From assembly GCF_009867135.1 (NCBI RefSeq), contig NZ_CP047226.1:2108001-2172000 (forward strand): a stretch of DNA of 64,000 bases, written 5' to 3'. Shown piece by piece: positions 1-8,745 of this stretch. The notes beneath the pieces are model-generated. The model saw only the letters and a program-made list of their open reading frames with translations, made no database searches and was not told the DNA's origin. Position numbers and translations under genes: made by a program. How positions within the stretch are numbered: the first letter of the stretch is position 1; every line of letters begins with the position of its first letter. The DNA comes from Moraxella osloensis (lineage in GTDB: Bacteria; Pseudomonadota; Gammaproteobacteria; Pseudomonadales; Moraxellaceae).

Positions 1-1893
1 GAGCCAATATATTGCATTATCAATGATATTATTAATAGATGTGAGAATGAGATTGATTTGTCCTTCAACTTCAAAGTCCTGAGCTTCTCCAGTTAAAATA
101 GGGCATGAAAAAATAACTTCATGTTGTTGAAATCTAGGGTCATTAATGACTTTTAAGCGAGATAAAACATTTGAAATTTTTTCTTTTCGACCTTTAGCTT
201 GTTTTAGCATAGGGCTAAAGGATTGTACTAAAGCCAGTAAGCCTTTAACTCTTATTTGAATTTTTTCTAATTCTTCGACATCGCTTTTATCATTTAGTTT
301 ATCCAACCTTTTATCAATTTGAATAAGTTCTCTATCAACCTCATGAAATATTATCCCTAAATTAAGACCTGCTTGACCAGAATTAAGCATTACATCTTTC
401 ATTGTATCGTAGTCTTTACGAATCCTAGCAAAAAGGTTCTTAAATTCTTTTTCTAAACCTTTCTCATTAATTTTTTCTTCTAATTCAGAAATAGTCTCAC
501 TCAACCCTATTTTCTTGATAGGCTTAAATCCATCAATGTATTCATTTATTAAATCTTTATCTTTTAATGATTTAATTTCAAAAAAATTAAATACTTTAGA
601 AATTATCTCTTTTAAAATTTCAAAATATATATTATCAACAAAGCCTTCCCGATTTGTTTTTTCTATAAGGGTTTGATGACTGTCCTTTAATGATAAATTA
701 ATAGCACCTAAAGTTACTTTCCTAGAAAAATGCTCACCAGCCCTTTGAATTTTTTGATAGTCTAATCCTAACCAATCATCATTCTGCTCACCATAATTAA
801 ATACCCTAACGCCATCTCTATATATCCTTATACCATAATTTTCCGCTATATAGGATTTAACAGGCTGTATTTGATTAGAAAAAAATAAGTTTGTAATATT
901 TTTATCTAAATTAAAGATATAGAATTCTCCCTGAACTTTACCTATCCCTTCTAAATCACTGTTTAAAAGATTTCTCTTTTTATCGCTATCTTCATCTCCC
1001 TCATAAAACTTATTGAGGGCAGATTTAACATCTAAAACATCATCTGAGTTCTCACTTTGATTTTTATTATATCTTTTATCATTCGATATTGTTTCATCAG
1101 CATTATTAAAGATGTACTTCCATTTAAATTTTGCGTCTTTGGCTTCGTCAACATTACCTGATTTATCCTTGCGATAATCCAAAGTAAAATAGAAAGTAAA
1201 TAGTGCTTTATCAAGTATCTCACTAGGCTCTAAAACATCTTTAATCCATTCATTTTTATCTCCAAGATTTATTTCAATGTTAAAATTATCTTTTGATTGA
1301 ATGGATTTAAAATATGGTTTAATCGTACTTATTTTTCTAAAAAAATTTCTTACTTTTGTTTTGTTCCAATTGTTTTCTTTAAAATTAGTCAACTTAATTA
1401 TTGTTCCCTGTGTAAAAGGGAAACCTTTGGAATCTTTTGAATTTATCTCAACTTCCAAATTCTGAACATAATCAGAGCTATTAATTAAATCTTTCCAATT
1501 AATAGTTAAATGATGAACTAAATCTGAATCAATTGTCTTCGTCAATAACTCAATATCTGAAGCTATTTTATGAACTGCTAACCTACCTACACCTTTATTC
1601 CCTAACGAAACTCGACCTTTTTTACTTTCTTTACGATTAAGCCCTCTTTTAAAATCCGTTCCAATAGTCAACCATACGTCTTTCAAGGTATCTAGAGCCA
1701 TACCATGACCATTATCTTCAATTATAAGAGTTTGTGTGTCCTGACCAATATCAGTCATAGTAATTTTGACATTTTCAGCATCAGCATCATAAGCATTTTT
1801 AACAAGCTCAAATATGGCTAGCGCATCACTACCTATTAGTTCATCACCTAATAAAGTTAAGATATGACTTTTAGCTTGTATTTTGGCTTTCAT
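1..1893 (-). CDS. GHKL ATPase with MutL/MORC-like N-terminus and histidine-kinase-like C-terminus (partial, runs off left edge)
   Basis: The reading frame is open for 631 codons from the ATG at 1893-1891 to base 1, so the C-terminus is missing. The N-terminus shows GHKL ATP-binding signatures: FELVKNAYDADA (residues 28-39, with E29 and N33 where MutL has its catalytic Glu and Mg-binding Asn), IEDNGHGM (58-65) and GNKGVGRLAV (98-107). A charged, AT-rich middle region follows. Near the visible end FHEVDREL (H517) resembles a histidine-kinase H-box, and NNIIDNAIYW (621-630) resembles the N-box of a second HATPase. The ATG overlaps the methyltransferase stop as ATGA, which suggests coupled translation. 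GHL ATPases beside DNA methylases are known in restriction-modification loci. The role here as an ATP-dependent partner or sensor of modification status is inferred. The exact subfamily is not recognised. Confidence 0.85.
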   Translation of the reverse strand, partial: MKAKIQAKSHILTLLGDELIGSDALAIFELVKNAYDADAENVKITMTDIGQDTQTLIIEDNGHGMALDTLKDVWLTIGTDFKRGLNRKESKKGRVSLGNKGVGRLAVHKIASDIELLTKTIDSDLVHHLTINWKDLINSSDYVQNLEVEINSKDSKGFPFTQGTIIKLTNFKENNWNKTKVRNFFRKISTIKPYFKSIQSKDNFNIEINLGDKNEWIKDVLEPSEILDKALFTFYFTLDYRKDKSGNVDEAKDAKFKWKYIFNNADETISNDKRYNKNQSENSDDVLDVKSALNKFYEGDEDSDKKRNLLNSDLEGIGKVQGEFYIFNLDKNITNLFFSNQIQPVKSYIAENYGIRIYRDGVRVFNYGEQNDDWLGLDYQKIQRAGEHFSRKVTLGAINLSLKDSHQTLIEKTNREGFVDNIYFEILKEIISKVFNFFEIKSLKDKDLINEYIDGFKPIKKIGLSETISELEEKINEKGLEKEFKNLFARIRKDYDTMKDVMLNSGQAGLNLGIIFHEVDRELIQIDKRLDKLNDKSDVEELEKIQIRVKGLLALVQSFSPMLKQAKGRKEKISNVLSRLKVINDPRFQQHEVIFSCPILTGEAQDFEVEGQINLILTSINNIIDNAIYWL

Positions 1894-3113
1894 AAAAGAT
1901 TATCCTTTATTTTTTTAGCAATTTCATAAGCCATTAAAGGCGGTACAGCATTTCCAATTTGTTTAAAAGCTGCTGTCCGTCCACCTTCAAAATAATAATT
2001 ATCAGGGAATGACTGAATTCTAGCTACTTCACGCACGGATAAAGACCTAATTTGTTCTAAGCTAGGATAAATATAATAATGCCCATCCTTGGCAATATGA
2101 GCTAGCACCGTGTGACTAAATCCATTAACATTGACTACTTTAAATCTATCTATAAATGAACTCTCGTTTTTATGAGTTTTTAATTCGTTTGGTAAATCTG
2201 GATAATTTAGTCGTTTTTTTTCATTCAGCCATTTTTCGATAGCAATTTTATAAATTTTTAAATCTCTTTCATTATGCTGTCTTGTGATATGTTGAGTAAC
2301 AAAATCATTTTCATCTCGAATAAATGATTTTTTCAAATAGCTATTATTTTCCTTAGTGTAAAAACTAATTGGTTCACTGTCACCAGGATTTAAGAATGGT
2401 AAATCTAATAATATATCTTTAATACTATTATGATTTTCTTGAAAGTCAAAAGTTGGATAGGCAAAATCTAAATCTTTTCGCCATCCAATTATAATTACTC
2501 GTTTTCTGTCCTGTAAAACACCAAAATCAGAAGCATTTAAAACCTTATAATCCAAGCAATAACCAATAGACTTAAAATATTTCTTTAAATTATTAAAATA
2601 TTTTCCTTGTTCTGCACTTAATAATCCAAGTACGTTTTCAAAAACAAAAGCTTTTGGCTTATATTTTTTAAGGAATTTTGCATATTCTTTATAAAGTAGA
2701 TTTCTAGCATCTTCATCTTTACTTTTTAGCAGACGATAACGACCAACCACCGAATATGCTTGACACGGTGGTCCACCAATAATTAAGTCAATATTTTTAT
2801 TATGGAGTTTTTCATCAATTATATTGAAAATCTTAGAATTGTCTTCTCCAATTGCATGATGAATAACATTTTGTTCTAGGAAAGATAATTCTTGAAAGAG
2901 TTCCTGTTTTGAAATGGATTTTTTAAGATAATCATAATAAATGCCAAGATCATTTTTTTTCTTGAGATAATAATAGGCATTTCGAGTTTGCAATGTGTCA
3001 CAAGCATTTTTATCAATTTCTACATGAGCAATTGGACTAAAACCTGCCCGAACAAAACCTTCTGATAAGCCTCCTGCGCCTGCAAATAAATCGATAAAAT
3101 TTAACTCAGCCAT
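1890..3113 (-). CDS. DNA (cytosine-5-)-methyltransferase
   Basis: A 407-residue enzyme that transfers a methyl group from S-adenosylmethionine to C5 of cytosine at a specific DNA site. All hallmark motifs are visible in order: motif I DLFAGAGGLSEGF (8-20), motif IV GGPPCQAYS with catalytic C117, motif VI FENV (158-161), motif VIII QDRKR (201-205), and near the end VREVARIQSFP and FKQIGNAVPP (motif X). The target-recognition region lies at about 230-350 and gives no clue to the site. The gene is far more AT-rich than the genes to its right, which suggests horizontal acquisition. No endonuclease is seen to its right; one could lie beyond the left edge. It is the first gene of the island, with a candidate promoter directly upstream. 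Confidence 0.95.
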   Translation of the reverse strand: MAELNFIDLFAGAGGLSEGFVRAGFSPIAHVEIDKNACDTLQTRNAYYYLKKKNDLGIYYDYLKKSISKQELFQELSFLEQNVIHHAIGEDNSKIFNIIDEKLHNKNIDLIIGGPPCQAYSVVGRYRLLKSKDEDARNLLYKEYAKFLKKYKPKAFVFENVLGLLSAEQGKYFNNLKKYFKSIGYCLDYKVLNASDFGVLQDRKRVIIIGWRKDLDFAYPTFDFQENHNSIKDILLDLPFLNPGDSEPISFYTKENNSYLKKSFIRDENDFVTQHITRQHNERDLKIYKIAIEKWLNEKKRLNYPDLPNELKTHKNESSFIDRFKVVNVNGFSHTVLAHIAKDGHYYIYPSLEQIRSLSVREVARIQSFPDNYYFEGGRTAAFKQIGNAVPPLMAYEIAKKIKDNLL

Positions 3114-3151
3114 ACTTGAAACCCAATGCCTATACTCAAGATTAACTGGTT

Positions 3152-3180
3152 ATAATATAAGTAACTATCTCTTTAATCAA
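3152..3180 (-). promoter_or_regulatory. candidate sigma-70 promoter of the methyltransferase/ATPase operon
   Basis: On the minus strand TTGATT (3180-3175) and TATTAT (3157-3152) are separated by exactly 17 bases, about 40 bases upstream of the methyltransferase ATG. The match to the -35/-10 consensus is good, but AT-rich DNA produces such matches by chance. Start-site mapping would settle it. Confidence 0.5.
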
Positions 3181-3207
3181 AGGTTATTTGCTTATTTCAA
3201 ACTGAAT

Positions 3208-3990
3208 TTACTGCTCAATCGCATAATCAATGGTGACAACGAGCCGCACCAATTTATCCACGCCATCTTTATCATACGTCCCACCATAATCCGAGTCATC
3301 GGTATCAGGGTTATGCGCATCCAAAATATTAAACGACCCTTGCGACGCTGAGCGCATCACCCCCACTTTGGTATGACCGGTTTTGGCAAATTCTTCAGCG
3401 CGTTTGTTAGCATCATCAGTGGCTTTGGCAATCAAATCATGCTTGATTTTCTCAAGGTCATTGAGTAGATATTGCGGCTTTTCAAACGTCACGGATTCAT
3501 GGCTGATACGATAATTTTGCACTTGAGCGAGCATGTTGGTGATTTTATTGAGTTCTTGACTGCTAATTGACAGCGTTTGCGTGGCTTTATAGCCATTTTG
3601 GCGGGTGCGGGTTTGTCCCTGCTCATCCACATAGTCTTCATTATACGGCTCAACGCTTATAGGCGTGACATTTTGACTAGATACGCTAAAGCCTTTACTT
3701 GCCACAAACTGCTGCAGCGCTTTAAAGTCATTTTTACCATTGGCGAGCGCACTTGCATAGTCTTGTCCCCAAGCGCTGACGCCCATTTGGATTTGGGCAA
3801 GATTGGCTTTGTAAGGGGCTTCCGCCAAGCCTTTGACGGTAATCGTGCCCGACTGTTTTAGATTCTTAAACTGCGTGCCAAGTACAAATGCCGCAGCGAT
3901 TAAACCGAGTGCCAAGATAATGCCAAAGATAATCAAGGGTAATGAGTTTTTATTATCGGTTTGTAGCGGTGGCGTAGGTAAATTATTCAT
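3208..3990 (-). CDS. SIMPL domain-containing (DUF541) protein
   Basis: A 260-residue protein with one N-terminal membrane anchor (about residues 18-41, rich in I/L/A/G) followed by a SIMPL/DUF541 domain that begins GTITVKGLAEAPYKANLAQI. That opening, with a '(V)xGxGxxxxxPDxA'-like pattern, and the 'YKATQTLSI' strand are typical of the YggE-like family. The bulk should lie in the periplasm. Functions in this family are poorly defined, and some members relate to oxidative stress. It has normal base composition and sits just right of the AT-rich island, so it probably marks the chromosomal boundary. It is downstream of tgpA on the same strand with a short gap (about 66 bases), so it may be co-transcribed. 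Confidence 0.85.
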   Translation of the reverse strand: MNNLPTPPLQTDNKNSLPLIIFGIILALGLIAAAFVLGTQFKNLKQSGTITVKGLAEAPYKANLAQIQMGVSAWGQDYASALANGKNDFKALQQFVASKGFSVSSQNVTPISVEPYNEDYVDEQGQTRTRQNGYKATQTLSISSQELNKITNMLAQVQNYRISHESVTFEKPQYLLNDLEKIKHDLIAKATDDANKRAEEFAKTGHTKVGVMRSASQGSFNILDAHNPDTDDSDYGGTYDKDGVDKLVRLVVTIDYAIEQ

Positions 3991-4056
3991 ATCTGGTGAA
4001 CCCTATATTTATTTACTATATTTATTCTATAGAGTATAGCAAACAAATATTGAAGA

Positions 4057-6123
4057 TTAATGTTTTTTTAGCGCGATGGTTTTCGCCAAATTGTCTAATT
4101 GCCGCATGGACTGTTTGTTATCCGTAGGCTGCTGATAGCGGATTTGTCGATATAGCGCGGCAAGTGCTTGAATGGCTGCCTTATCGGTGACTTTTGGTTC
4201 AAGTCGAGTAAGCCAAGCCAGCACCCCTTCACTATCCTGCCTTGCGAGCGTTTGGTCTTTTTTTGCCAAGCGATTGGATAACTGTACCATAATCCAATCA
4301 TGCCTATCCCACACCCGGCGGCGACGCCACCACAGCCACAATCCCAATAGCGCAAGGACGCTCACAAGGGTGACAAACATCACCATCACTTGCTGATAGA
4401 CAGATTGGATATTGAGCCATTTGAACAGCGATGACCGCTGGCGGTCTTGGTCATAGCCGACCACATCGCGTTGCCAATAGTAGCTAGCTTGGTCAAACAA
4501 GCGGCGCGCTTGCTGCAGCATTTGAAACTGCTGATAGCTAATTTGCCCTGCCACGCCCTCACCAAACATTTTTGCGCCAGCCGTTTGGGTCACCGTTTGC
4601 ATCCCTTGCTCGACCCGATTGGGTGCGACAAAGCCCGTAGGATCTACACGCACCCAGCCGCGCCCTTGCACCCAAATCTCGCTCCATGCATGGGCATCCA
4701 TTTGCCGTACTTCCCAACTTTTGCCATCACGCCCTAACTGCCCACCTTGATACCCGGCTACCACCCGAGCAGGCACACCTGCCGCTCGCATAAGGTAAGT
4801 AAAACTTGACGCATAATGCTCACAAAACCCTCCACGGGTAGCAAATAAAAAATCATCGATGCGATTATTACCCAAGGTAGGGGGTGATAAGGTGTAGCGA
4901 AACTGCTGGCTACGCATCCACTGGGCAATGGCGTTGGTATAGGCAATCGGGTCATCACCTGCTTGGTGGTACAGTCGCTGCGCAAATTGGCGACTTTGCG
5001 GATTGCCGCCTGCTGGCAATGCTAAATTGACCTGACGTTGCTGGGTGGATAAGGCTAAATTGATAGGCGCATCATCTAACCAATGCACTTGATAAGTAAA
5101 CCGCTGATTGACAGTGTCCCAATACCGCAGGGTAAAATCCGACGTCAGCCCAATGCCTTTTTGGTTGGTTATCGGATAATCAAGCCCAAACAACCAATTT
5201 TGTCCCGTCTGCTCCAAAATCACCCGATAGTCAGGGATAACGGCTAAAGTAAAGCGTTTACTCAGCTTCGACGTCGGTAACAACCAATCCGCAATCGGCT
5301 GATCGGGCGTCCAAAGCGAGATGCGAGGATTGGCGCGCCAGGTGGTGCCATCAAAATCAGAAAATACCAAACCGCGCCAATATAAATTTTGTTGACTTGG
5401 CTGCTGATTGCCAAATTCCACCCGAAACGCCAATTCAGTCGATTGACTGAGGTTGGCAAAATCGCCCGGTGACATACTATCTGACATGCCGGTCTTTGCT
5501 TGCGCGCCGCTCAAATGCACTGACCATAGCGGCGGCAATCGGGGAAAAAATAAAAACAGAATAATGGTCAAAGGAATGGCTTGACCGACCAATAAGCCAA
5601 GCGTGCGGTAGCGTCCCGTACCATCATCATTTTGCGCAATCATGGCAAATAGCACGACCATCGTGCCAATCGCCACTTGTAGCGTTGTCATCAAATCTTG
5701 GTTGATTAACAACAGCCCTGCCAATACAAACAGTGATAAACTGAGCACCACATAGCCATCACGCCTGGTATACAATTCTAGTAGCTTACTGACGGCACAC
5801 AATAGCAAAAACGCGATACCGACATCCAATCCAAAGGCGGTACGATAGGTGAAATACAGCCCCACCAAACTTGCAATGAATCCTGTGTACTGTATCAACT
5901 GTAATGAGCGCTGACGATATAAAGCATTGGGTAACCAACGTCGCAGGGGTTGCATTTGAAAGATGATAATAAAAAAGGCATACACCGATAGCCAAATGGG
6001 TAGATTTTTGACGTGAAAAGCCACAATCAACAGTTGAGACAGCAATATCCACTGATACGCCGAGATTTGGTTTAGGCGCGCAGATAAGGTTAAGCTAGGG
6101 CGATTTGGGTTAGGGCGACTCAT
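4057..6123 (-). CDS. tgpA: TgpA-type membrane transglutaminase (DUF3488/DUF4129)
   Basis: About 688 residues. The N-terminus contains several hydrophobic helices (DUF3488 region, about residues 18-190). A periplasmic transglutaminase-like core follows, with the triad visible as GGFCEHYA (C434), DAHAWSE (H478) and VDPTGF (D494). A last membrane helix near 590-605 (WLWWRRRR) leads into a cytoplasmic DUF4129 tail. I chose the ATG at 6123 because it overlaps the stop of the DUF58 gene as ATGA; an upstream ATG at 6150 would add nine residues. It is the third gene of a moxR-DUF58-tgpA operon, the arrangement in which Pseudomonas TgpA is found. Substrates are unknown; cell-envelope remodelling is the usual inference. 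Confidence 0.9.
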   Translation of the reverse strand: MSRPNPNRPSLTLSARLNQISAYQWILLSQLLIVAFHVKNLPIWLSVYAFFIIIFQMQPLRRWLPNALYRQRSLQLIQYTGFIASLVGLYFTYRTAFGLDVGIAFLLLCAVSKLLELYTRRDGYVVLSLSLFVLAGLLLINQDLMTTLQVAIGTMVVLFAMIAQNDDGTGRYRTLGLLVGQAIPLTIILFLFFPRLPPLWSVHLSGAQAKTGMSDSMSPGDFANLSQSTELAFRVEFGNQQPSQQNLYWRGLVFSDFDGTTWRANPRISLWTPDQPIADWLLPTSKLSKRFTLAVIPDYRVILEQTGQNWLFGLDYPITNQKGIGLTSDFTLRYWDTVNQRFTYQVHWLDDAPINLALSTQQRQVNLALPAGGNPQSRQFAQRLYHQAGDDPIAYTNAIAQWMRSQQFRYTLSPPTLGNNRIDDFLFATRGGFCEHYASSFTYLMRAAGVPARVVAGYQGGQLGRDGKSWEVRQMDAHAWSEIWVQGRGWVRVDPTGFVAPNRVEQGMQTVTQTAGAKMFGEGVAGQISYQQFQMLQQARRLFDQASYYWQRDVVGYDQDRQRSSLFKWLNIQSVYQQVMVMFVTLVSVLALLGLWLWWRRRRVWDRHDWIMVQLSNRLAKKDQTLARQDSEGVLAWLTRLEPKVTDKAAIQALAALYRQIRYQQPTDNKQSMRQLDNLAKTIALKKH

Positions 6124-7136
6124 GGCGTTTTTGCCAATCTTAGCAAACATTGCTGACGAAATGCTTTTCCTTCGCCTATTGCGCCTTCACCATCCGGCAG
6201 TCGCAATTGAAAAGCGATTTGGCTCTGGGTCAAACTATCCACCCCGTAGCGCAGCTGGCTGAGTTTTTCTTCATGCGTCACCGCAGGCATTTGATAGTAA
6301 TCAAGCAATTGCTGCTGCCCCACACTCTCCACAAAACGTTTTGACATAAGTCCTTGCCCACGCGCGACATGCGCCCACGAAATACGCGCCAATGATTCCC
6401 CTGGGACATAATTATCCAACTGGTCAAAATCTTCCTGCCCTGCTTGGGTGTGTAAGGCAGCGGGTTGCTCATCATCAGATGGCACAAACTGACTGGCTTT
6501 CATCTCATAGCTCAGTGGCGCAGGATACACCCACGCGTGTCCTTCAAAAAACACATACGACCAAGCTTGCAAAATCCCTAAGGGATATACGGTACTCACC
6601 GTGAGTCTGGGTAACACAAATTTGCCGCGTTTGTCGGCTGTTAACCATAAGCTGACCTGTTGCGGTGCTTGTATTTGACTGACCAACAGCCAATCATTTG
6701 GTGCGGACTGTGTATTGGGTTTGCGGTGTATCGGCTGTTTAAAGTCAAAGGCGTTGTTGGCAAAACTTAACCGAATTTGCCGATGCGGCTGACTTGACTC
6801 ACTACTAACTTGCAGTCGCACTTGCACTTTGCCACCCACTTGCGTGTCGCTGATACCCACCAATTTGATTTGCAACCCTGCCAAGTGCGCAAAAGTATAA
6901 TGGATAGTCACCACGAGTAGACTACCTAACAAAAAGCACAAACCCAACACCAAATTATTGGCATAATTAATCCCTGCGACGAAGGTAATGATGAGTAAAA
7001 AAGCGTACAGCAATCCTTCTTTACTCAAAAAAATATATACGTTGCGCAGGTTTAGGGTGATGTCGCGGCTGACCGGCGCTCGACGCTTAAACCATGTTTG
7101 CAAGTAGTTTTCAAGTCGCTGGCGAATGGCAAACAT
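6120..7136 (-). CDS. DUF58 domain-containing membrane protein
   Basis: A 338-residue protein. Two hydrophobic helices lie near the N-terminus (about residues 40-85), then a beta-rich segment, then the DUF58 signature DNYVPGESLARISWAHVARG around residues 242-261, with LMSKRF just after it. DUF58 proteins occur between MoxR AAA+ ATPases and transglutaminase genes, as here, and are thought to act as partners of MoxR chaperones at the membrane. The molecular function is unproven. Its stop overlaps the tgpA start (ATGA), which indicates translational coupling. The gap to moxR upstream is about 80 bases. Confidence 0.9.
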   Translation of the reverse strand: MFAIRQRLENYLQTWFKRRAPVSRDITLNLRNVYIFLSKEGLLYAFLLIITFVAGINYANNLVLGLCFLLGSLLVVTIHYTFAHLAGLQIKLVGISDTQVGGKVQVRLQVSSESSQPHRQIRLSFANNAFDFKQPIHRKPNTQSAPNDWLLVSQIQAPQQVSLWLTADKRGKFVLPRLTVSTVYPLGILQAWSYVFFEGHAWVYPAPLSYEMKASQFVPSDDEQPAALHTQAGQEDFDQLDNYVPGESLARISWAHVARGQGLMSKRFVESVGQQQLLDYYQMPAVTHEEKLSQLRYGVDSLTQSQIAFQLRLPDGEGAIGEGKAFRQQCLLRLAKTP

Positions 7137-7218
7137 GATAGGCGTGGGCTCTTAATCGGATAATAAAAATACAGCAATAAGAAAGTTTTTAACACTAAAA
7201 CACGTTATACATCATGGT

Positions 7219-8172
7219 TTACACCAGTACTGGTACTTGGCGTAATAACTGGGTGGCAATCGATTGCGGCTGCTCACCGCCCAAATGATTAAATGGGATA
7301 AAAGCTTGCCCCAAGCGATGATCGACAACGGCAGCAAATACCGCTTGGATGTCTTCTGGCGTCACCTCATTGTAGCCACCCAAATATGCAAAGGCTTGTG
7401 CCGCTTGCTTTAGTGCCAACACACCACGGGTAGATAGACCATGATAGTCTCGGCTTTCACGCGTTTTTGCTACCAATCGCTGTAAGTAGTCAATCACAAC
7501 ATCTGCGATATATACGTCTTTGGCTTGCGCTTGTGCCTGCTGCAATGACTGGGTATCTAACATCGGGGTAATTTGACTCAGCAGTTGACGTCTGTCTTTA
7601 CCGAGTAGCAACTCTCGCTCTGCATTAACCGAGGGATAACCCAGCGATAAACACATCAAAAACCGATCCAGCTGTGACTCAGGTAAAATAAACACACCCG
7701 ATTGCTGCGTCGGGTTTTGGGTGGCAATCACAAAAAAAGGTTCAGGGAGTTTTCGTGTTACCCCATCTTGCGACACTTGCCGCTCTTCCATCGCCTCTAA
7801 CAGGGCAGATTGGGTTTTTGGGCTTGAGCGATTAATTTCATCGGCAAGTAACAACTGACAAAATATCGGGCCTGGTTTAAATTCAAATGTGCCAGTATCG
7901 GTTTTATACAGCGAAATCCCTAGAATATCGGCAGGTAGCATATCGCTGGTAAATTGCACGCGATTAAACGATAACCCCAAATGGTTGGCAATCGCGTGCG
8001 CCAGCGTGGTTTTACCCATTCCTGGTAAATCTTGAAGCAATAAATGACCATTGGCTAACAAACAAGCAACCGCCAACTTCACTACCTCAGGTTTATCCAA
8101 GACGATCTCATTAATACTCACCAACATGGCTTGCAATCGTTGTTGTAACGGCTGATTGTCTAAGTTACCCAT
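7219..8172 (-). CDS. MoxR family AAA+ ATPase
   Basis: A 317-residue AAA+ protein of the MoxR group, ATP-driven chaperones that act on VWA or DUF58 partner proteins. Walker A is GMGKTT (51-56). Walker B is LLLADEINRS with D111-E112, followed by SALLEAMEE, the usual MoxR sequence. Sensor and lid regions follow, with 'STRGVLAL' near 245. The ATG at 8172 is preferred over a GTG immediately before it (8175). It is the first gene of the moxR-DUF58-tgpA operon. No VWA-domain gene is present nearby, so the DUF58 protein is the likely partner. Confidence 0.93.
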   Translation of the reverse strand: MGNLDNQPLQQRLQAMLVSINEIVLDKPEVVKLAVACLLANGHLLLQDLPGMGKTTLAHAIANHLGLSFNRVQFTSDMLPADILGISLYKTDTGTFEFKPGPIFCQLLLADEINRSSPKTQSALLEAMEERQVSQDGVTRKLPEPFFVIATQNPTQQSGVFILPESQLDRFLMCLSLGYPSVNAERELLLGKDRRQLLSQITPMLDTQSLQQAQAQAKDVYIADVVIDYLQRLVAKTRESRDYHGLSTRGVLALKQAAQAFAYLGGYNEVTPEDIQAVFAAVVDHRLGQAFIPFNHLGGEQPQSIATQLLRQVPVLV

Positions 8173-8262
8173 CACAGTGTGGTCTATCCTTTAAAAGTTT
8201 AAATTTTGTTTATCAATCATGTTAACTCAAAATATCGCTTAAAGGCATAGCCACAAAGCAAT

Positions 8263-8703
8263 CTAACGAAGCGTCGAAATATAAGCAATAATGTCTTGGC
8301 GGACTTTGGCATCAGCAATCGGGTCAGAACGCATACGCGTTCCTGGGATAGTTTGTTTTGGATGGGCGATATATTTATCCAAATTTTCCGCTGTCCACGT
8401 CATATTGCTGTTTTTTAGTGCGTCTGTATATTGATAATCGGTTAATAAGGCGGATTTTGCCCCATAAATACGCAGTAATTGTGGGCCTTTCTCGTTATTT
8501 CCTGGCTGCAGCTTGTGGCATTTGAGACAAGCTTCCTCGTATTGCTTTTTACCGTTATCGGCATCCCCTTGGCTATAAACGGGCAAGGTAACTGCTGGGC
8601 GCTGAGCGGGTGGCTGATGTTGACAACCTGTCGCAATGACGATACAAAGACCCAATCCTAGCATAGGCAATCGGTTTGATTTATGAATGATTGTTTGGTG
8701 CAT
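8263..8703 (-). CDS. class I c-type cytochrome, predicted lipoprotein
   Basis: A 146-residue protein. The hydrophobic signal ends in IATGC (C27), a lipobox, so it is probably a lipid-anchored periplasmic electron carrier. The haem-binding motif CLKCH (C59, C62, H63) is covalent-attachment type. A methionine in PGTRMRSDP (about residues 120-130) is a plausible sixth ligand, and the C-terminus DIIAYISTL matches the last helix of small class I cytochromes. Maturation would require the Ccm machinery, part of which lies at 36.9-40.0 kb. Specific redox partners cannot be told. It stands between moxR and the fimX homologue with no obvious operon link. Confidence 0.88.
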   Translation of the reverse strand: MHQTIIHKSNRLPMLGLGLCIVIATGCQHQPPAQRPAVTLPVYSQGDADNGKKQYEEACLKCHKLQPGNNEKGPQLLRIYGAKSALLTDYQYTDALKNSNMTWTAENLDKYIAHPKQTIPGTRMRSDPIADAKVRQDIIAYISTLR

Positions 8704-8745
8704 GTTGGCTAACTCGTTTTTACTTTATAAATTCAGCGCTTGGAT

